Shown here: in pieces, positions 21,996-33,830 of the stretch
Layout: each line of letters opens with the position of its first letter
How positions within the stretch are numbered: position 1 is the stretch's first letter
Program-made: the position numbers and the translations under genes
Notes under the pieces: generated by a model
What the model was told of the DNA's origin: nothing
The model's input: only the letters and a program-made list of their open reading frames with translations
Database searches by the model: none
Assembly: GCA_963922205.1 (NCBI GenBank)
Contig: CAWUHX010000145.1
Span: 1-64,000, forward strand
Reading direction: 5' to 3'
DNA: 64,000 nucleotides
Source of the DNA: Romanomermis culicivorax
Lineage: Eukaryota; Nematoda; Enoplea; Mermithida; Mermithidae

Positions 21996-24900
21996 GTATT
22001 CGAGAAGATGATAATATCATCTATATACACTAGGCAAATTTTCCATACCAAATCCCCAAGGATTCTCTCCATCATCCTTTGAAATTCAGCAGGCGCATTC
22101 TTCAACCCAAACGGCATCACTTTAAACTGAAATAAGCCCTCTTGGCATATAAAAGCCGTTTTCTCCTTGCTTTCCTCCTCCATCGGGACCTGCCAATATC
22201 CCGACTTCAAATCTAGAGTCGTATAAAACTTCGCTCTTCCAAGGCAATCTAAATAATCATCCATTCTCGGGATGGGATATTTATCATCCTTGGTCACTTC
22301 GTTTATACCTCTAAAATCCACTACGGGTCTCGTAGTTCCATCTTTCTTTCCAACCAGGAACAAGGGTGCAGCCCACGGTGACTTTGAGGGCTCGATCACT
22401 CCTTGATCCAACATCTCCTTTATGTGTCGCCTTACTCCTGGCCGACTATTAATTGAAGCTCTGTAATATCTTTTTGCTACAGGTCTTGCATCTCCTGTAT
22501 CTATCTTACATGTCAGAGCTGGGGTTGTAGTAGCCGGATCACCAGGCAAGCTAAAGACATCTCTGTACTTCAACAAAGACTCTATAGCTTCCGTTTTCTT
22601 CTCTTCGGATATTTTTGCCTTCGATATCATCTTGCATAGTGAAGTATAGAACTCTACAGAATCAGCTTTTGATAATGCAGGCATTCCTTCCTTTACCATG
22701 CAGGTCCGATATTCCTCTTCCTCCTTTATCTTTTTCATTTCCTTCACCTTTTTGTACGTATCATCATCTTCAATAAGCATAGATTCTGTATAGCCAATGA
22801 TTTGATCTCTCTCAAACCGACATCCAGAACCTGTGGTATTGGAGATTAGTACTACAAACTCCTCTTGTGATCCGTCTACAACCGCTTTCTCGATTCTGAA
22901 CTTCCTTTCAGAATCCTTTGATTCGACAATAATTCCGTTCAACGTGGCATCTCCATGTTGATCCCAAAGTTTTGCCTTCATCAAAACATCTGTTCCATAT
23001 GGAATGTAGGTTTTACTACATGCAACAATTGCAACAGTTGTCTTTAGTAGACAGACTTTTGGATAAACAATTTGATTTATGCAATCAGTCGACGCCACAC
23101 TGACTTTAGTTACTTCTTCCATTACTGTTTGCACAGTAGTTACAGAAGGAACTTGAACTACGTCAATCTTTCTCTCAATGCCCTGTATTGTCATGGCATT
23201 TCTTTTGAAATCAATCACCACACCTAAATCTGGGTGTGCTAAAAAATCTGTGCCCAAGATCAGGTCCTCACCTGCATCCGGCAACACTATAGCATTGACT
23301 GGAAAACTTCCGAATTCAGTCTTCATACAAACTGGTACATACCCATAGGCATGCACAACTTTTCCATCAGCTACAGTCACTTTAAGGATACGAGGGTACA
23401 CCGTATAATCAACGTCTAATGCCCTTTTCAGAAGCTTAGAAGACATGACCATACACTGAGCTCCTGTATCGATTAAAGCTCTGGTAGCCGTTTCTTTAAT
23501 AACCACATTTATGTAGAAAGGAACCGTTTTCGGATAATTTTCCAACAACTTTCTCTCTACGTCCGTTGCTTTTCTTCCATATTTCACATGAGCCAAATCT
23601 CTTTCTTTCACTTTCTCTAGAGGTGTCACCTTATCCAGGTGAATAATACTTCCGAGAACCAAACTAGAAGATTTGTTTCTACTCTTTTCGCTTTCATCAT
23701 CCACATCCGTACGGCTTGTCACCATTACGTTATGCGAACTAGGTTGCGACTGGTTCGAAACAAATGATCCAGACTGATCCTGGACGGTACTACCCTGAAT
23801 AGCAGGTTGACTAGTTGGTGCAGGTAACATCAACTGAGGCTGTCTCTGCAACTGGATGCCTTGCTCCCTAAGTCTGCAGAATTCCCTGTATCTCTCAAAC
23901 TCTGGGTCATACCCATACATTTGATCTTCTTCGGGGAATCCTACATAATAGGCACCTCTTCCTCTTCCTCTGAATCCACATTGAGGTCCACCTCTACCTC
24001 TAAAACTTCCTCTATATGAAGCATTCCTATCACCACCATAATATTGATTAGACATGCCACGGTTAAATCCACCGCGTTGCTGTTGCTGACGCCGGTAGGC
24101 TAATGTCTTACACTCCTCCGTAGCATGCGTATTATTCTTATGATAAATGCAATAGGGTCTCTGCTGCTTCAACTGCTTCTGCTTTTCAGCAGACGCAGCC
24201 TTCACAGTAGTCAACTCTTTTAAGGCTTCACTCTGAGTAACTTGTAATTTGTCTACTTTCTGAACCAATTGTAGCCACTCCTTTGAGAGAATAGCTAGAA
24301 AAGACTCCTTGGCCTGCTCCTCGTTAGACTTTTTGACATCACGAGGCGACGGACCAGGTATCATCTCTTCCGTATTCTCCTCACTTCTCTCCTCTTCTAC
24401 TGCCTTTTGCAACTGATTTTGTGGTCTTGACTTCGTTTGGTTATACTTTTTAGTACTTCCATACGGAGCATTCCCGACAAAAGCAATTTCCGGGCACATC
24501 TCCTCCGCTACAACTTGATTCACTACAATCGGTTTATCTTTGGCTCCAAAAGTAGTAAACACATTCTTATACTTTTTATCAATCTGAGTTACGGCGTATG
24601 CAAGGTCTTGCCAAGTTTTCATCGATGGCAATACATCCTGCAACTCCGTCTGATACAACGGACTACTCTTATAAATGAAGGCATTAATAATATTCTCTTG
24701 CCTTACTTGATCACTCTGATCTGCATAGACCAGATCCACATGATTACTCAACCTTTTTAAAAACTCTAAGGCTGACTCGCCTTCTTCCTGTTTCATATTA
24801 AACAACTCTCTTTTGAGCATCGTCAAATCATAAGTCGGCGCGAGATATTTTAAAATATTCCTCCGCGCTTCTGTATAACTTGAGGATGTTCTCGCTATCC

Positions 24901-26113
24901 TCCTCGCCGTGTTCTGAGACAACCTTCTCATACACTCTTTCTTCACTTTATCAGCCGTATTCTCCAGAAACTCACTTTCCAGATCAGTAAAAAACTTCAA
25001 AGCCTCCGTTGGCTTTATACTATCATGCAAAGGTCTATGTTTCAAGGCCTTTACCACATCTCTCACATCAACTTCAACACTTGAGCTAGAATTCGAAGTA
25101 GATGAACTGCTATTATCACTATCTGAGTAATGTCTACTTCTAGCTCTAGATCTGTGAGATCTCTTTCGACTCTTCGACTTTCTCTTTCTTCTCCTCTCAG
25201 GGCTAAGGTCAGCTCTATTTGCGGTATCTCTCCAAGGAGTAGGACGAGAAAACCTATCCTCTCCCTGGGACGATTCGTCGCAAATAGTCACCTTCCTTTC
25301 CCTAGACCTCCTATTCTCTGAGTAACCATAGGCATTCGATTGTGCTTGTTCAGCATTCCTCGAACTCTGCGGCTCCTCAGTCCAACCTCTATCTCTAGCC
25401 GAATATTTGTCTCTATCTTCTTGAGACCTGACGTAAACTTCTGAATGAACCTCTCTCTTAGGTTCACTAACTCTCTCAACTCTATTCTCAAGGTAAGAAG
25501 ACTCACCTATCTTCCTCCGTTGATCATCCTCCGACTCCTTTTCCTTGACCTGCGCGCTTTCCATTACTTTGATCAATAACTCGACCTTCTTCTCCAGCCC
25601 GTTAATTCGTACGTCCTTGGGATCGACTCGATCCCTCGGATCCTCTCGTCGACTCCAATTCGTAATCTCGGGGTCGTATCGCCTCGAATATTTGTCGTCG
25701 TATAAATTGGCCGGCGCGTCCTCGTAATACTCGTCGTAATTCATGTCCACCAAATTTGACCTCCACGCCGGTTTCGATTTCCGTCTAATCTCCTCCAGCG
25801 TTTCGGCCATCGGATGGACCAACTTCGAGGGCGACGTCGGTCTCTCCTTCTCAAAGGTCTGCTGACCTCTGACACTACCACTTACAGTAGTTTCAATCTC
25901 GGCTCTTCTAGCCATCTCAAAACCACTTCTCCTCAACTCTTCTTCAACTCTTGCCATTTCGGCAATTCCACTCTCTCTCCTTCCTTCAGTCTCAGGCGCC
26001 TGTGCTTGAACCTTTTCTACCGCAGCGTGTTCTTCAGCAGAGTCGAGATTCGAAACACTAGGTTCATGTGACCTAGGAGGAGTCCTCAACATTTTTCCTA
26101 CCGGAATACTCAT
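21980..26113 (-). CDS. gag-protease-RT polyprotein (N-terminal part)
   Basis: 1377 codons from the first ATG (26113); the open frame extends 10 codons upstream without another ATG. Residues from that ATG: charged N terminus, Arg/Ser-rich tract like SR proteins (about 307-345), Gag capsid-like helical domain (about 365-515), knuckle C655-x2-H-x4-H-x4-C (a CHHC variant of CCHC), Arg/Gly-rich patch (about 680-720), aspartic protease ALIDTGAQ (D882) with partner LILGTDFL, then RT from about 1190 with [22 protein letters not shown] and catalytic YIDD (1363-1366). It stops at TAG 21980-21982, about ten residues after YIDD, where the frame changes. Gag and Pol share one frame here, with no gag stop. 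Role: particle formation, processing and cDNA synthesis. Confidence 0.9.
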   Translation of the reverse strand: MSIPVGKMLRTPPRSHEPSVSNLDSAEEHAAVEKVQAQAPETEGRRESGIAEMARVEEELRRSGFEMARRAEIETTVSGSVRGQQTFEKERPTSPSKLVHPMAETLEEIRRKSKPAWRSNLVDMNYDEYYEDAPANLYDDKYSRRYDPEITNWSRREDPRDRVDPKDVRINGLEKKVELLIKVMESAQVKEKESEDDQRRKIGESSYLENRVERVSEPKREVHSEVYVRSQEDRDKYSARDRGWTEEPQSSRNAEQAQSNAYGYSENRRSRERKVTICDESSQGEDRFSRPTPWRDTANRADLSPERRRKRKSKSRKRSHRSRARSRHYSDSDNSSSSTSNSSSSVEVDVRDVVKALKHRPLHDSIKPTEALKFFTDLESEFLENTADKVKKECMRRLSQNTARRIARTSSSYTEARRNILKYLAPTYDLTMLKRELFNMKQEEGESALEFLKRLSNHVDLVYADQSDQVRQENIINAFIYKSSPLYQTELQDVLPSMKTWQDLAYAVTQIDKKYKNVFTTFGAKDKPIVVNQVVAEEMCPEIAFVGNAPYGSTKKYNQTKSRPQNQLQKAVEEERSEENTEEMIPGPSPRDVKKSNEEQAKESFLAILSKEWLQLVQKVDKLQVTQSEALKELTTVKAASAEKQKQLKQQRPYCIYHKNNTHATEECKTLAYRRQQQQRGGFNRGMSNQYYGGDRNASYRGSFRGRGGPQCGFRGRGRGAYYVGFPEEDQMYGYDPEFERYREFCRLREQGIQLQRQPQLMLPAPTSQPAIQGSTVQDQSGSFVSNQSQPSSHNVMVTSRTDVDDESEKSRNKSSSLVLGSIIHLDKVTPLEKVKERDLAHVKYGRKATDVERKLLENYPKTVPFYINVVIKETATRALIDTGAQCMVMSSKLLKRALDVDYTVYPRILKVTVADGKVVHAYGYVPVCMKTEFGSFPVNAIVLPDAGEDLILGTDFLAHPDLGVVIDFKRNAMTIQGIERKIDVVQVPSVTTVQTVMEEVTKVSVASTDCINQIVYPKVCLLKTTVAIVACSKTYIPYGTDVLMKAKLWDQHGDATLNGIIVESKDSERKFRIEKAVVDGSQEEFVVLISNTTGSGCRFERDQIIGYTESMLIEDDDTYKKVKEMKKIKEEEEYRTCMVKEGMPALSKADSVEFYTSLCKMISKAKISEEKKTEAIESLLKYRDVFSLPGDPATTTPALTCKIDTGDARPVAKRYYRASINSRPGVRRHIKEMLDQGVIEPSKSPWAAPLFLVGKKDGTTRPVVDFRGINEVTKDDKYPIPRMDDYLDCLGRAKFYTTLDLKSGYWQVPMEEESKEKTAFICQEGLFQFKVMPFGLKNAPAEFQRMMERILGDLVWKICLVYIDDIIIFSNTLRNT

Positions 26114-26201
26114 CTTCTTCACTTTTCCGGTATGTGACTGCAAATAAAACCCAGGAGGTTTAGTTATTTTTCTGGTGGTTCTCCGGTTATCCGTCGTGAG
26201 A

Positions 26202-26219
26202 GGCGTTAAGAGTCCACCA
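26202..26219 (-). other. candidate primer-binding site
   Basis: Two bases inside the 5' LTR the coding strand reads TGGTGGACTCTTAACG. TGG matches the complement of a tRNA CCA end, and the position is right. I could not match the following bases to a particular animal tRNA, so primer identity is open. Confidence 0.35.
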
Positions 26220-26221
26220 CT

Positions 26222-26699
26222 TGTTAGGCAGCTGTGGGGTCACAATTAAGCAACAGTTCTAACCACAGGCTAACAACAACAATAAACACCAAACTCTCCC
26301 AGACGTTTCACCAGATACTCGCCAGAACTTTCACCAAACCTCAGGCAGAACACCTTGACACGTACCTCAGGAGTTCCTACCCAAGTCTCCACTCCTATAC
26401 TTATGAACTCCCTCCACTACGCTCACAAAACAAAACAACTTACAGGTCCAAGTTGTATTGGGTGACGAAGGGCGACGCCAATATAAAATAATAAACAAAA
26501 ATCTTATAAATAAGAGGATGGCGGCGACGCTCCATAAACAAGTCTTTTTCAATAATGACAAAAAGACAGAAAACACGCGAAACAGTGGCAGCATAAACCT
26601 ATGCAAATATATCATTTCTTTTCGCCACTTTTCGCCGCGTCCAACCGCCTGCGCACCGACGCCGGAAGCTGAACACGTGCACCTGAGCCCACCTCAACA
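26222..26699 (-). repeat. 5' LTR (relative to element transcription)
   Basis: Partner of 12634-13111: 478 bp, same ends, differing at 26321, 26335, 26516 and 26523. In transcription order it precedes the primer-binding region and gag. It should carry the promoter, which would fire leftward away from the gene at 26751. Confidence 0.92.
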
Positions 26700-26703
26700 C
26701 CTA
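26700..26703. other. target-site duplication, right (CCTA)
   Basis: CCTA matches the four bases before the left LTR (12630-12633). Confidence 0.85.
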
Positions 26704-26750
26704 AAAAATAAAATCAAGAAAGACAGCAACTTTTTCGAGGAAATAAAGAA

Positions 26751-27528
26751 ATGGCATATTCTATCGAAGAATTGTTGGATCACCTGAGCATTCCATTGAA
26801 GAAGGGCAAAGCTCCTTGGACCCCTGAACAGGTCATCAAGGTAATTTCCTATTGGGATAAGACACAGTCCTCTACTAATCTGCTGAAACAAGCTGTCAAA
26901 TTGTGCTGATACAGAAGGGGGTTCTGAGAAGCTAGCATTTGGCTGCAACAAAGTTGATTTGTTGACCCAAGTAATTTATGAATCCTTATAATGAGAGAAC
27001 TGCATTTTTTGTATGTTATAGGCTTATGTATTGGCAGGCATGAAAAGGGATAAGAAAGCTTTTTGGAAACTCCACAAAATAATTTTTTCCATCAACTGCA
27101 GCTGTCTTGCAAAAATCCAAACAATTACTGACCTTAGGTTCCCTTCCCTGGACTTTGTCACAAGTGAAATGATGGAGGGTGGAGTCCTGGAGAGTGTGAA
27201 GAAGAGTGCAGCTTTCTTAATAATACAACTCTGCAATCTAATAGTAAGGGAAATCAGGTACCTGATGACTGATGCTACAGCCAGAAGTTTGGCCAAAAAG
27301 GTTGAGGAAATGGATGAGGAAAATGAAAACCCTGCAAATTTTAAAATGATTACTTTTAAATCAAAGGCTTGAATGAATCAGGTATTGAGAAATTGGAGCA
27401 ATCTGAACACCAAAGTAATCACCACCATAAACAATTTTCAAAGTTTGAAACAAAGGTGAAGGAAAAAAAATTAGTGGAAGAAGAAAAAAGTTACCCTTCC
27501 CAGATTGAACAACCTGGTAGATCATAAT
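26751..27528 (+). pseudogene. two-exon coding remnant, 5' part of a decayed gene
   Basis: Exon 1 (26751-26840, ATG in context AAAGAAATGG) codes 30 residues containing IEELLDHLSIPLKKGK and APWTPEQVIK and ends at donor CAAG|GTAATT. Exon 2 begins after TATAG at 27022 in phase 0 (AYVLAGMKRDKKAFWKLHKI) and runs to TGA 27370-27372. In the next frame the text continues GLNESGIEKLEQSEH up to a TAA near 27528, so a one-base shift near 27360 is likely. The Trp-containing PWTPEQ...AFWKLHK spacing is loosely Myb/SANT-like. The retrotransposon LTR ends 51 bp before the ATG. Coding origin is well supported; the family is unknown, and the gene is probably dead or cut from its 5' region. Confidence 0.5.
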
Positions 27529-27910
27529 TCATGAATAAATTTCGTATGTTACATAGTATTTTGTTTTATGATTAGATGCTACCAACAATCATCAGCCTGA
27601 TGCGAAGCAGGCCAACAGAGGCCAAAAATACACATTATGCCTTTGTGTCCCCTTTGTGGGAGATGGATAACAAAACCAATCAGCCACTATCATTCAAAAG
27701 GTATAGATAATTCATTGTCAAGTAAACATTTTGCTGTAGTCAGTTTTTTAATCAATTGCTATGTTTGTTAGCCCTATGCATTCAATTATAATAGTTTAGA
27801 CGCTTGTTTTGTAAAATGTTTGCTTTATAGATTGCTCAAAATGCCAGGTTGTGCAAAACAAGTCAAAGCTGTGTGTTCAACCGTCCATTCTTTTTCGAAC
27901 CAGCAATCTG

Positions 27911-28591
27911 GTAAGAAAACTGTATTCAACCAGTAACTCTTACAATGACTAACATTTAAGATATCCCACAAAGTCTCTATGGCTGTTGGGGCTCACTTAT
28001 GGCCATTTATAAGATACAAAAACTATCAGATCAGCTGATAACACAATCTGTTAAGAGACATATTCAATTTGTCGATAACAGATGACAATGCCAATTGCTC
28101 TGTTAGAATTAGGGAAGGTCTGGGACTCAGAGTAGGGATTTAGTTTCTACACTATTTATGCATAATGGCTTCAATTTCTGTTTGTATCATTTAAGGGCAA
28201 TACTGTGGACAAATTGTCAACAGCAATGATGGAAATGTAATCTGATATCAAATATTTTCAAATACATCAACTTGGAGTATTACGACGTTTCAGGAATATG
28301 AATTGACAGTCAATTTTGATTAAGACATTTTATTCAGACATTTCTGTGATAAATAATTTTTAAGCATTGATTTTCTTGATTTGTACATGTTTACAATACT
28401 ATGTAGGGCTGGTTTTACATCACTATGAAGCAATAATTCTAAACACACTTTTTCACTTTTCAGCACAATGATGACCAAAACTGAAATAAAGCTCACATGA
28501 AACAAGTTCTGAAAATGACTTTTCCGGTCAATTGATTTCATAGTATACAATGCATTATGCAGATATCAGATTCTAATTTTTCTCCTTATAG
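27911..28591. other. intron-like or spacer DNA in the decayed gene
   Basis: No exon could be supported between the donor at 27911 and the acceptor near 28591. Confidence 0.35.
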
Positions 28592-29089
28592 TGATCTATG
28601 GCCACATGTTTGGAGTGATGAGGACCCAGCTTTTGATCAGGGGGATTTAGAGCAGCATCCACTGACTTTTGAAGTGGACATCAATGAACCCATTATTTCT
28701 GCCAAGAAAATCCTGTGCAAATGCATGACTGACTGAAATGCTCTTCAAGTATGGAAGTAAGCTGACAGGTATAGTGTTTAATTTTTTCATTCTGAATTCA
28801 TAAAAATTTTGCACGTATTAATCAACTGCGAAGAAGAGGCAATCATAAATTTATTTGGCAGTTGGTTGGTTATTCATTTAGGTTTTACCGAATAAACATT
28901 GAAATTTTCAAAGTATTAGTCAGAAGCATATGGTTTCAGACATTGTATGCTTATAATCAACTTGATGATGTGCTCTTGCTAAATCAGTGTGCCTTTATAT
29001 TGCACATTTGAGTCACCTATCAGACCTGAAACTTTAAATGCTATCAGATGCAAATAAAAAATGTTTTCACATCTTCTCTGTGTTTTCTC

Positions 29090-29210
29090 ATGTATCTGAT
29101 ACTTTCCCCACATGACTGAATCATTTCTCACATGTGTGTTTAAATTCCCATGTGGCTAAGATTATCCCATGTGTCTGACTTGTTCCCTATGTGCCCAGCA
29201 GTTCTGCTTG
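29090..29210. repeat. degenerate tandem repeat, about 20-bp unit
   Basis: About six imperfect units built around CCCATGTGTCTGA / CACATGACTGA / CATGTGGCTAA, each followed by a TT-rich spacer. It lies in a non-coding part of the decayed gene. Confidence 0.45.
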
Positions 29211-29469
29211 ATCAATTTCACTGTTATTTAAACACAATGCATTTTCATGCATTTATTCTGCCAAGGATTTAGAGCCAAACTCTGTCATATAGCATAGATA
29301 CTACCCGTAGACTGTTCCCCAAACAGCATTGTGAGCTTTTTGATGAAACCAATTTCAAAAAATATATCAGAGACCGTTTAAACGACTATGGTGAGTCTTT
29401 GCAACAAAAAAAAGCAATGAGAGGCTGAATGACACTAGATGTAGTCAGTAAAGCTCCCTAAGTTCTTGA

Positions 29470-29628
<159 letters not shown>

Positions 29629-30146
29629 TGAAACTTCATGAAACTTATCATTATATACTGACAGTAGTGAACAATAGCATTATTATGTTTCAGATGGAAA
29701 GAACTAAATCTTATAGTCTGATCCTACAACACACTATGTGTTGTAGAAGAAACCAATGAAGCATCTGCCCTGAATTATCGAGAAATTGACAACTGCAGAC
29801 ATATTACACGAGGGAGAGAAAGAAATCGAACTTGAGCAGAAAGTTTGGGATGTGTCTGTAGTTGTTAACACAGCAGATGATCAACCAGGTTCATCCAAAG
29901 ACCGGATGGAAAAAATCGGAAAAATTGGTGAAATTTGATTATGATAAATCTGTTTGTGGCTTATTCCATCTCCACAATGGTGAATTGCCATGGACCAAGG
30001 AAATGGACAATAAGCTCAGTTTGAATGGTAAAGGTGACTGATTCTATCAAAACTCATGGAAATTAGCAGCAGAAAGGTTTTTGAAGAGGACAACAAAATT
30101 CCGATGCCACCACATTAGATTTGAAAGCCTCGATAAACTAATCCCA

Positions 30147-30752
30147 GTAAGAATACACTTGAAGATATTTGAATCATGGATATCTCACAAATTCTCCCAC
30201 CTTAACAGTCCCTGTTGACATATTTTTGAAGCACTACAATACAAACAGATTAATTTGTCTCAGAGTTTCCTGACAATATTTCCAACATCATCCACCGTTC
30301 CTGATCAGGACAGAGGGGTTGATTTTCAAATAAAATTATTTATGACCTTTAAATTGTAGGATATTATTAAGTGGTTGACTATCTAGTGGACATACACAAT
30401 ATAATTCAGCAACACAATCAAAAAATCTACAAAGTTTACCTTCTCCAGGAACAAGAAATGCTATGAGCCATCAGAATAAGTAAACGGGAGGTAAATATGG
30501 TTTGTCCTCGAGTACTTGACCAATGTCCAATGGAGACGTCTCATCCTCTTCCTGATACCATCCATCCTTAGGGAGCCTGTTTCAGTCACAGACTTTTGTG
30601 TTGCGGCATCATTCCTTGCAAAACTGATTTGCACCAATTTTCAGGCCCCTTCCAGCGATGAATTTGATTTCCAGATTCCTCTTGATAGACAGGAGCCATG
30701 AGTATTCCCTTCACCTAAAGAGAAAAAAGGCGTTTATATTTCATTTTTCTAG
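30147..30752. other. intron-like stretch, one possible small exon
   Basis: After the donor at 30147 most of the stretch is non-coding. A possible exon follows TTTTCAG near 30640 (APSSDEFDFQIPLDRQEP, then TGA). It is too short to call with confidence. Confidence 0.3.
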
Positions 30753-30960
30753 GAGGTAATCATCGATGCAGATGATGAATTTCAACTAGAAGTTGAAACA
30801 AATGTATTAGTGAGTATTTTTACAACATTGAGCACGCTCTGAATTCAAGAGATTTTAGGTTTCACAGGCACCTGAAGTTGAACCTAGTAACATTGATCTG
30901 GAATGTAGCACTAAACCTGCCCAAATCGATGTTTACAACAACATTGAATCAATCCACTAG
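30753..30960 (+). pseudogene. two acidic 3' exons of the decayed gene
   Basis: Exon 30753-30809 (after TTTTCTAG) codes EVIIDADDEFQLEVETNVL and ends at donor GTGAGT, phase 0. Exon 30859-30960 (after TTTTAG), phase 0, codes VSQAPEVEPSNIDLEC through DVYNNIESIH and ends in TAG. Matching phases and good splice signals make these convincing exons. They would give the protein an acidic C-terminal end. They probably belong with the exons upstream, but the link is by position only. No family recognised. Confidence 0.45.
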
Positions 30961-31306
30961 GTCAACAATCAAACATTGAACAAAAAAAGAAGAGAAAGAA
31001 AAAAAACAATGGACGTAAATCAGCCTACTCACTTTTTTGTGGGATTCAGATCATGGAACATATTCTCTAAACATATAGTTTTCTCATATTCATATCTTCT
31101 CATACCTATGTTTTTTTCAGGACAGTAAAACAAAGAAATGATCCTCATCAGTATAGATTGTACAAAATAAATATTGTTCTAATCTTTTGGTTTTTAACAT
31201 ACACAAGTTGTTCATTCACCATATAATTTTGATCAATTTACTACATTTTAATCAATTTCAGCTTAATCACTTATCTTTCCTATATTTTTTAAGGATAATG
31301 GAAGCA

Positions 31307-31527
<221 letters not shown>

Positions 31528-32937
31528 CGTTCTATGATCAATCACTTTGAGTTCTTTAGGTGTGATTTGAGCAACTTAATTTTTTCATTTTTACAGTGGC
31601 AATACAGAGACAACAATGATTCGTTGGCCAGCTGGCAATTTACACAAAGTCTGGAAGTAAAATATGATATGCTTGCTGTAAATTTGTTCTATTCTTCATA
31701 TGCTTAAGGTATGACTCAGCCCATTGCATTAAAACAGGGAAAGAATGATGTTTCCTCAATAACCATTGTTTTTATGTCAATAAATTCAAGTGTACATGTT
31801 TACTAGTATAATTGTTTGAAAAAATCATTAAAACTATCCAGTGTCTGAAGAATTTTACTGGGCTATCCAAATTACACACACTAAAACTTAGATGTTTAAT
31901 TTCTGTGGCTCCTTCAAAACTTTGAATCTCTTCATTTTCAGGAACAGCTTCTCCAAAAATAGTGCACACTAAAAGGTTTTTCAACTAAAATGACTCTTTT
32001 TTTTATTTGCCCAAAAAAGGCCCATGGACCTTCATTAATATTCATGAGCTTCAATGGATTGGGCTTCTACCAGGTAGATCCACATGAAGAAAAAAGACGA
32101 AAATAACTTTTCATGGAAAAGCAACTTTTAAAGCTTGATGAAAACAACTTAAAATCTGAGAATTCAACAAAATGATTTTTCATTTCTGCTGAAAGCTATC
32201 TGAAGTAGATTAATTCAATTCTGATTTTTTGGTTCAGCTGAATGAAAATATAATGTTAGCAATGCAGAAAACATTGTCTTTTTTGGAAACTCCTGTATAA
32301 AATGGTCCTCTGCACACTTTTATCTATTCAAGCATGTTATCTAAACCTGTTACACAATATTCTATCAACGGATTACATGAGCTTATGAACCAATTTGTTA
32401 GTGCAATGTTGAAAATTGTACAATTACTGATGTATAAAAGATTGGAATAATTCATACTTTTGATCAAACTTTTCCTGTATATAAACGATTGCATAAAATG
32501 AAGTTGATACATTTCACTCCATTCCCAAACTGTTATCCTAATGTGAAAATATGTAAATACAATGTACAAAAATCAATGTTATATAATTCCGTTTTGTGTA
32601 AGAAGTTTACACATTGATGATTTGATATCCTTTCTTGATGCTTAGGCTGAGGATAAAAAGATATACAGTATGTACAATTAAAAAAAATTCAACTACAAAA
32701 TTTCAGATCCCCTCATATGAGGGGACTACTTCCCTGACAAAACAACATGTCAAAACAAAATGAAACGAAAGCTAAACAGAAGCATCCACCATCAGATGAG
32801 TAAGTTGTATCTTCCTTCCTTTGGGATTTTTAGTTCAATTATCTTCAGCAAAAGTCGTGACCCAACATTCTTTGTCAGACCTAAGGAATTGCCCATGAGG
32901 TCTGTTCACCCTAAAAGTTTCCCCATGCCAAAAAACT
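31528..32937. other. no recognisable feature
   Basis: AT-rich DNA with short frames that lack motifs. Confidence 0.35.
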
Positions 32938-33442
32938 ATGAACAGGCTCATCCAGATCAGTCATCTAGTAAATTTCCGGAAAAATGGATTTTTGGTTCAA
33001 AAATGGGTGATAAAAAAATGTGAACAATCAGTGCAAGGTTTCGGTCCTTGCCCCCCCCCCCCCCCTTGTGGGATGCTCATGAACAGAATAGGTCCCCACT
33101 TCACCCCCTTGTATGGACACAGGCTGGAGGCATATGAACTATACAAAAACCAGATGCAACACCTCAAAGGGGAAGGTTGCAAGATCCAGAAATGAGAAAT
33201 TTTAAAGACCTCCAAATCTGACCTGGACATCGATGGTCGGCCTAGAGATGTCAATAAAGCCATGCAGAAAGGGGGACTATATAAAAAGTGTCAAGAATGC
33301 TCACTTCTGAACACCTATCAAAAAGAGGAGATGGAGAAATTAGAATTGGTTCATGAACAAACAACTTCAAAACAATATCGTAATATTATGTCAAATGTCA
33401 TCAAGTTCCGTTGCTCGAAAAAAAGGTGTTTTGGGGATCAAT
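32938..33442 (+). pseudogene. decayed ORF, unknown family
   Basis: One frame is open from 32938 to 33442 except for a single TGA at 33193-33195. The first part crosses a run of 15 C (33051-33065), which reads as prolines and may have changed length. The later part contains LYGHRLEAYELYKNQMQHLK, SKSDLDIDGRPRDVNKA and a C-x2-C pair in YKKCQECS. I recognise no family. The long single frame interrupted by one TGA suggests a former coding sequence. Confidence 0.3.
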
Positions 33443-33536
33443 GACATAATTTTTAGTTTGAAACTCAGAGTTGATCATAGGTAAAGGTTGTTCAACTATC
33501 TGTTAAATTTCAGGCTTATGAAACAATGATAAGACT

Positions 33537-33830
33537 TTGGTCTTATCCATTTTACATACATCCAAAAGCCACACCCTCCCATCACAATATTGCAAAGCAA
33601 TTTGTTGCTTTCTACACTTCGTTCAATGGCAAATTCTAGTCCAAAAATCAGGGGGCAGGCCCTTTAAACTATCCGCAGTATATTGGATGATCCACTGTCA
33701 TATTGGTACAGTTGACAGTGATCGATGGGTGCAGGAATGGATGTATAGGGCACTATACAACTACAATGCTGCAATAAAAATTACACATCATAAAACACTG
33801 CATGAGGTCATGACCCATAACAAATTATGA
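33537..33830 (+). pseudogene. possible integrase/transposase C-terminal fragment
   Basis: A 97-codon frame ends with DRWVQEWMYRALYNYNAAI and ITHHKTLHEVMTHNK. The W...YNYN...H...T..E spacing is like the region after the catalytic Glu in Gypsy- or Ginger-type integrases, where W...L..YN...H..T..P.E is usual. No catalytic residue is visible and the first half is not recognisable. This is a weak call; chance similarity is possible. Confidence 0.3.

Larger units (their letters stand above)
12634..26699 (-). mobile_element. complete 14-kb Ty3/Gypsy LTR retrotransposon
   Basis: A full-length element read from right to left: 5' LTR 26222-26699, gag-protease-RT 26113-21980, RT/RNase H-integrase to 19464, 1.35-kb spacer, DEDDy exonuclease 18118-16529, unknown ORF to 13856, 0.74-kb spacer, 3' LTR 12634-13111. 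Domain order (protease, RT, RNase H, integrase with GPY/F-like end) places it in Ty3/Gypsy. No chromodomain is visible. The element is long for the group because of the two extra ORFs after pol. The LTRs differ at four of 478 sites, so it inserted recently. Its internal DNA has more GC than its surroundings. Possible defects are one frameshift in RT and one UAG between the last two ORFs. Confidence 0.93.

Noticed and set aside
13850-26071. Plus-strand ORFs of 60-145 codons opposite the retrotransposon genes
   Set aside because: Antisense shadows of long minus-strand coding frames with clear domains; none has a motif of its own.
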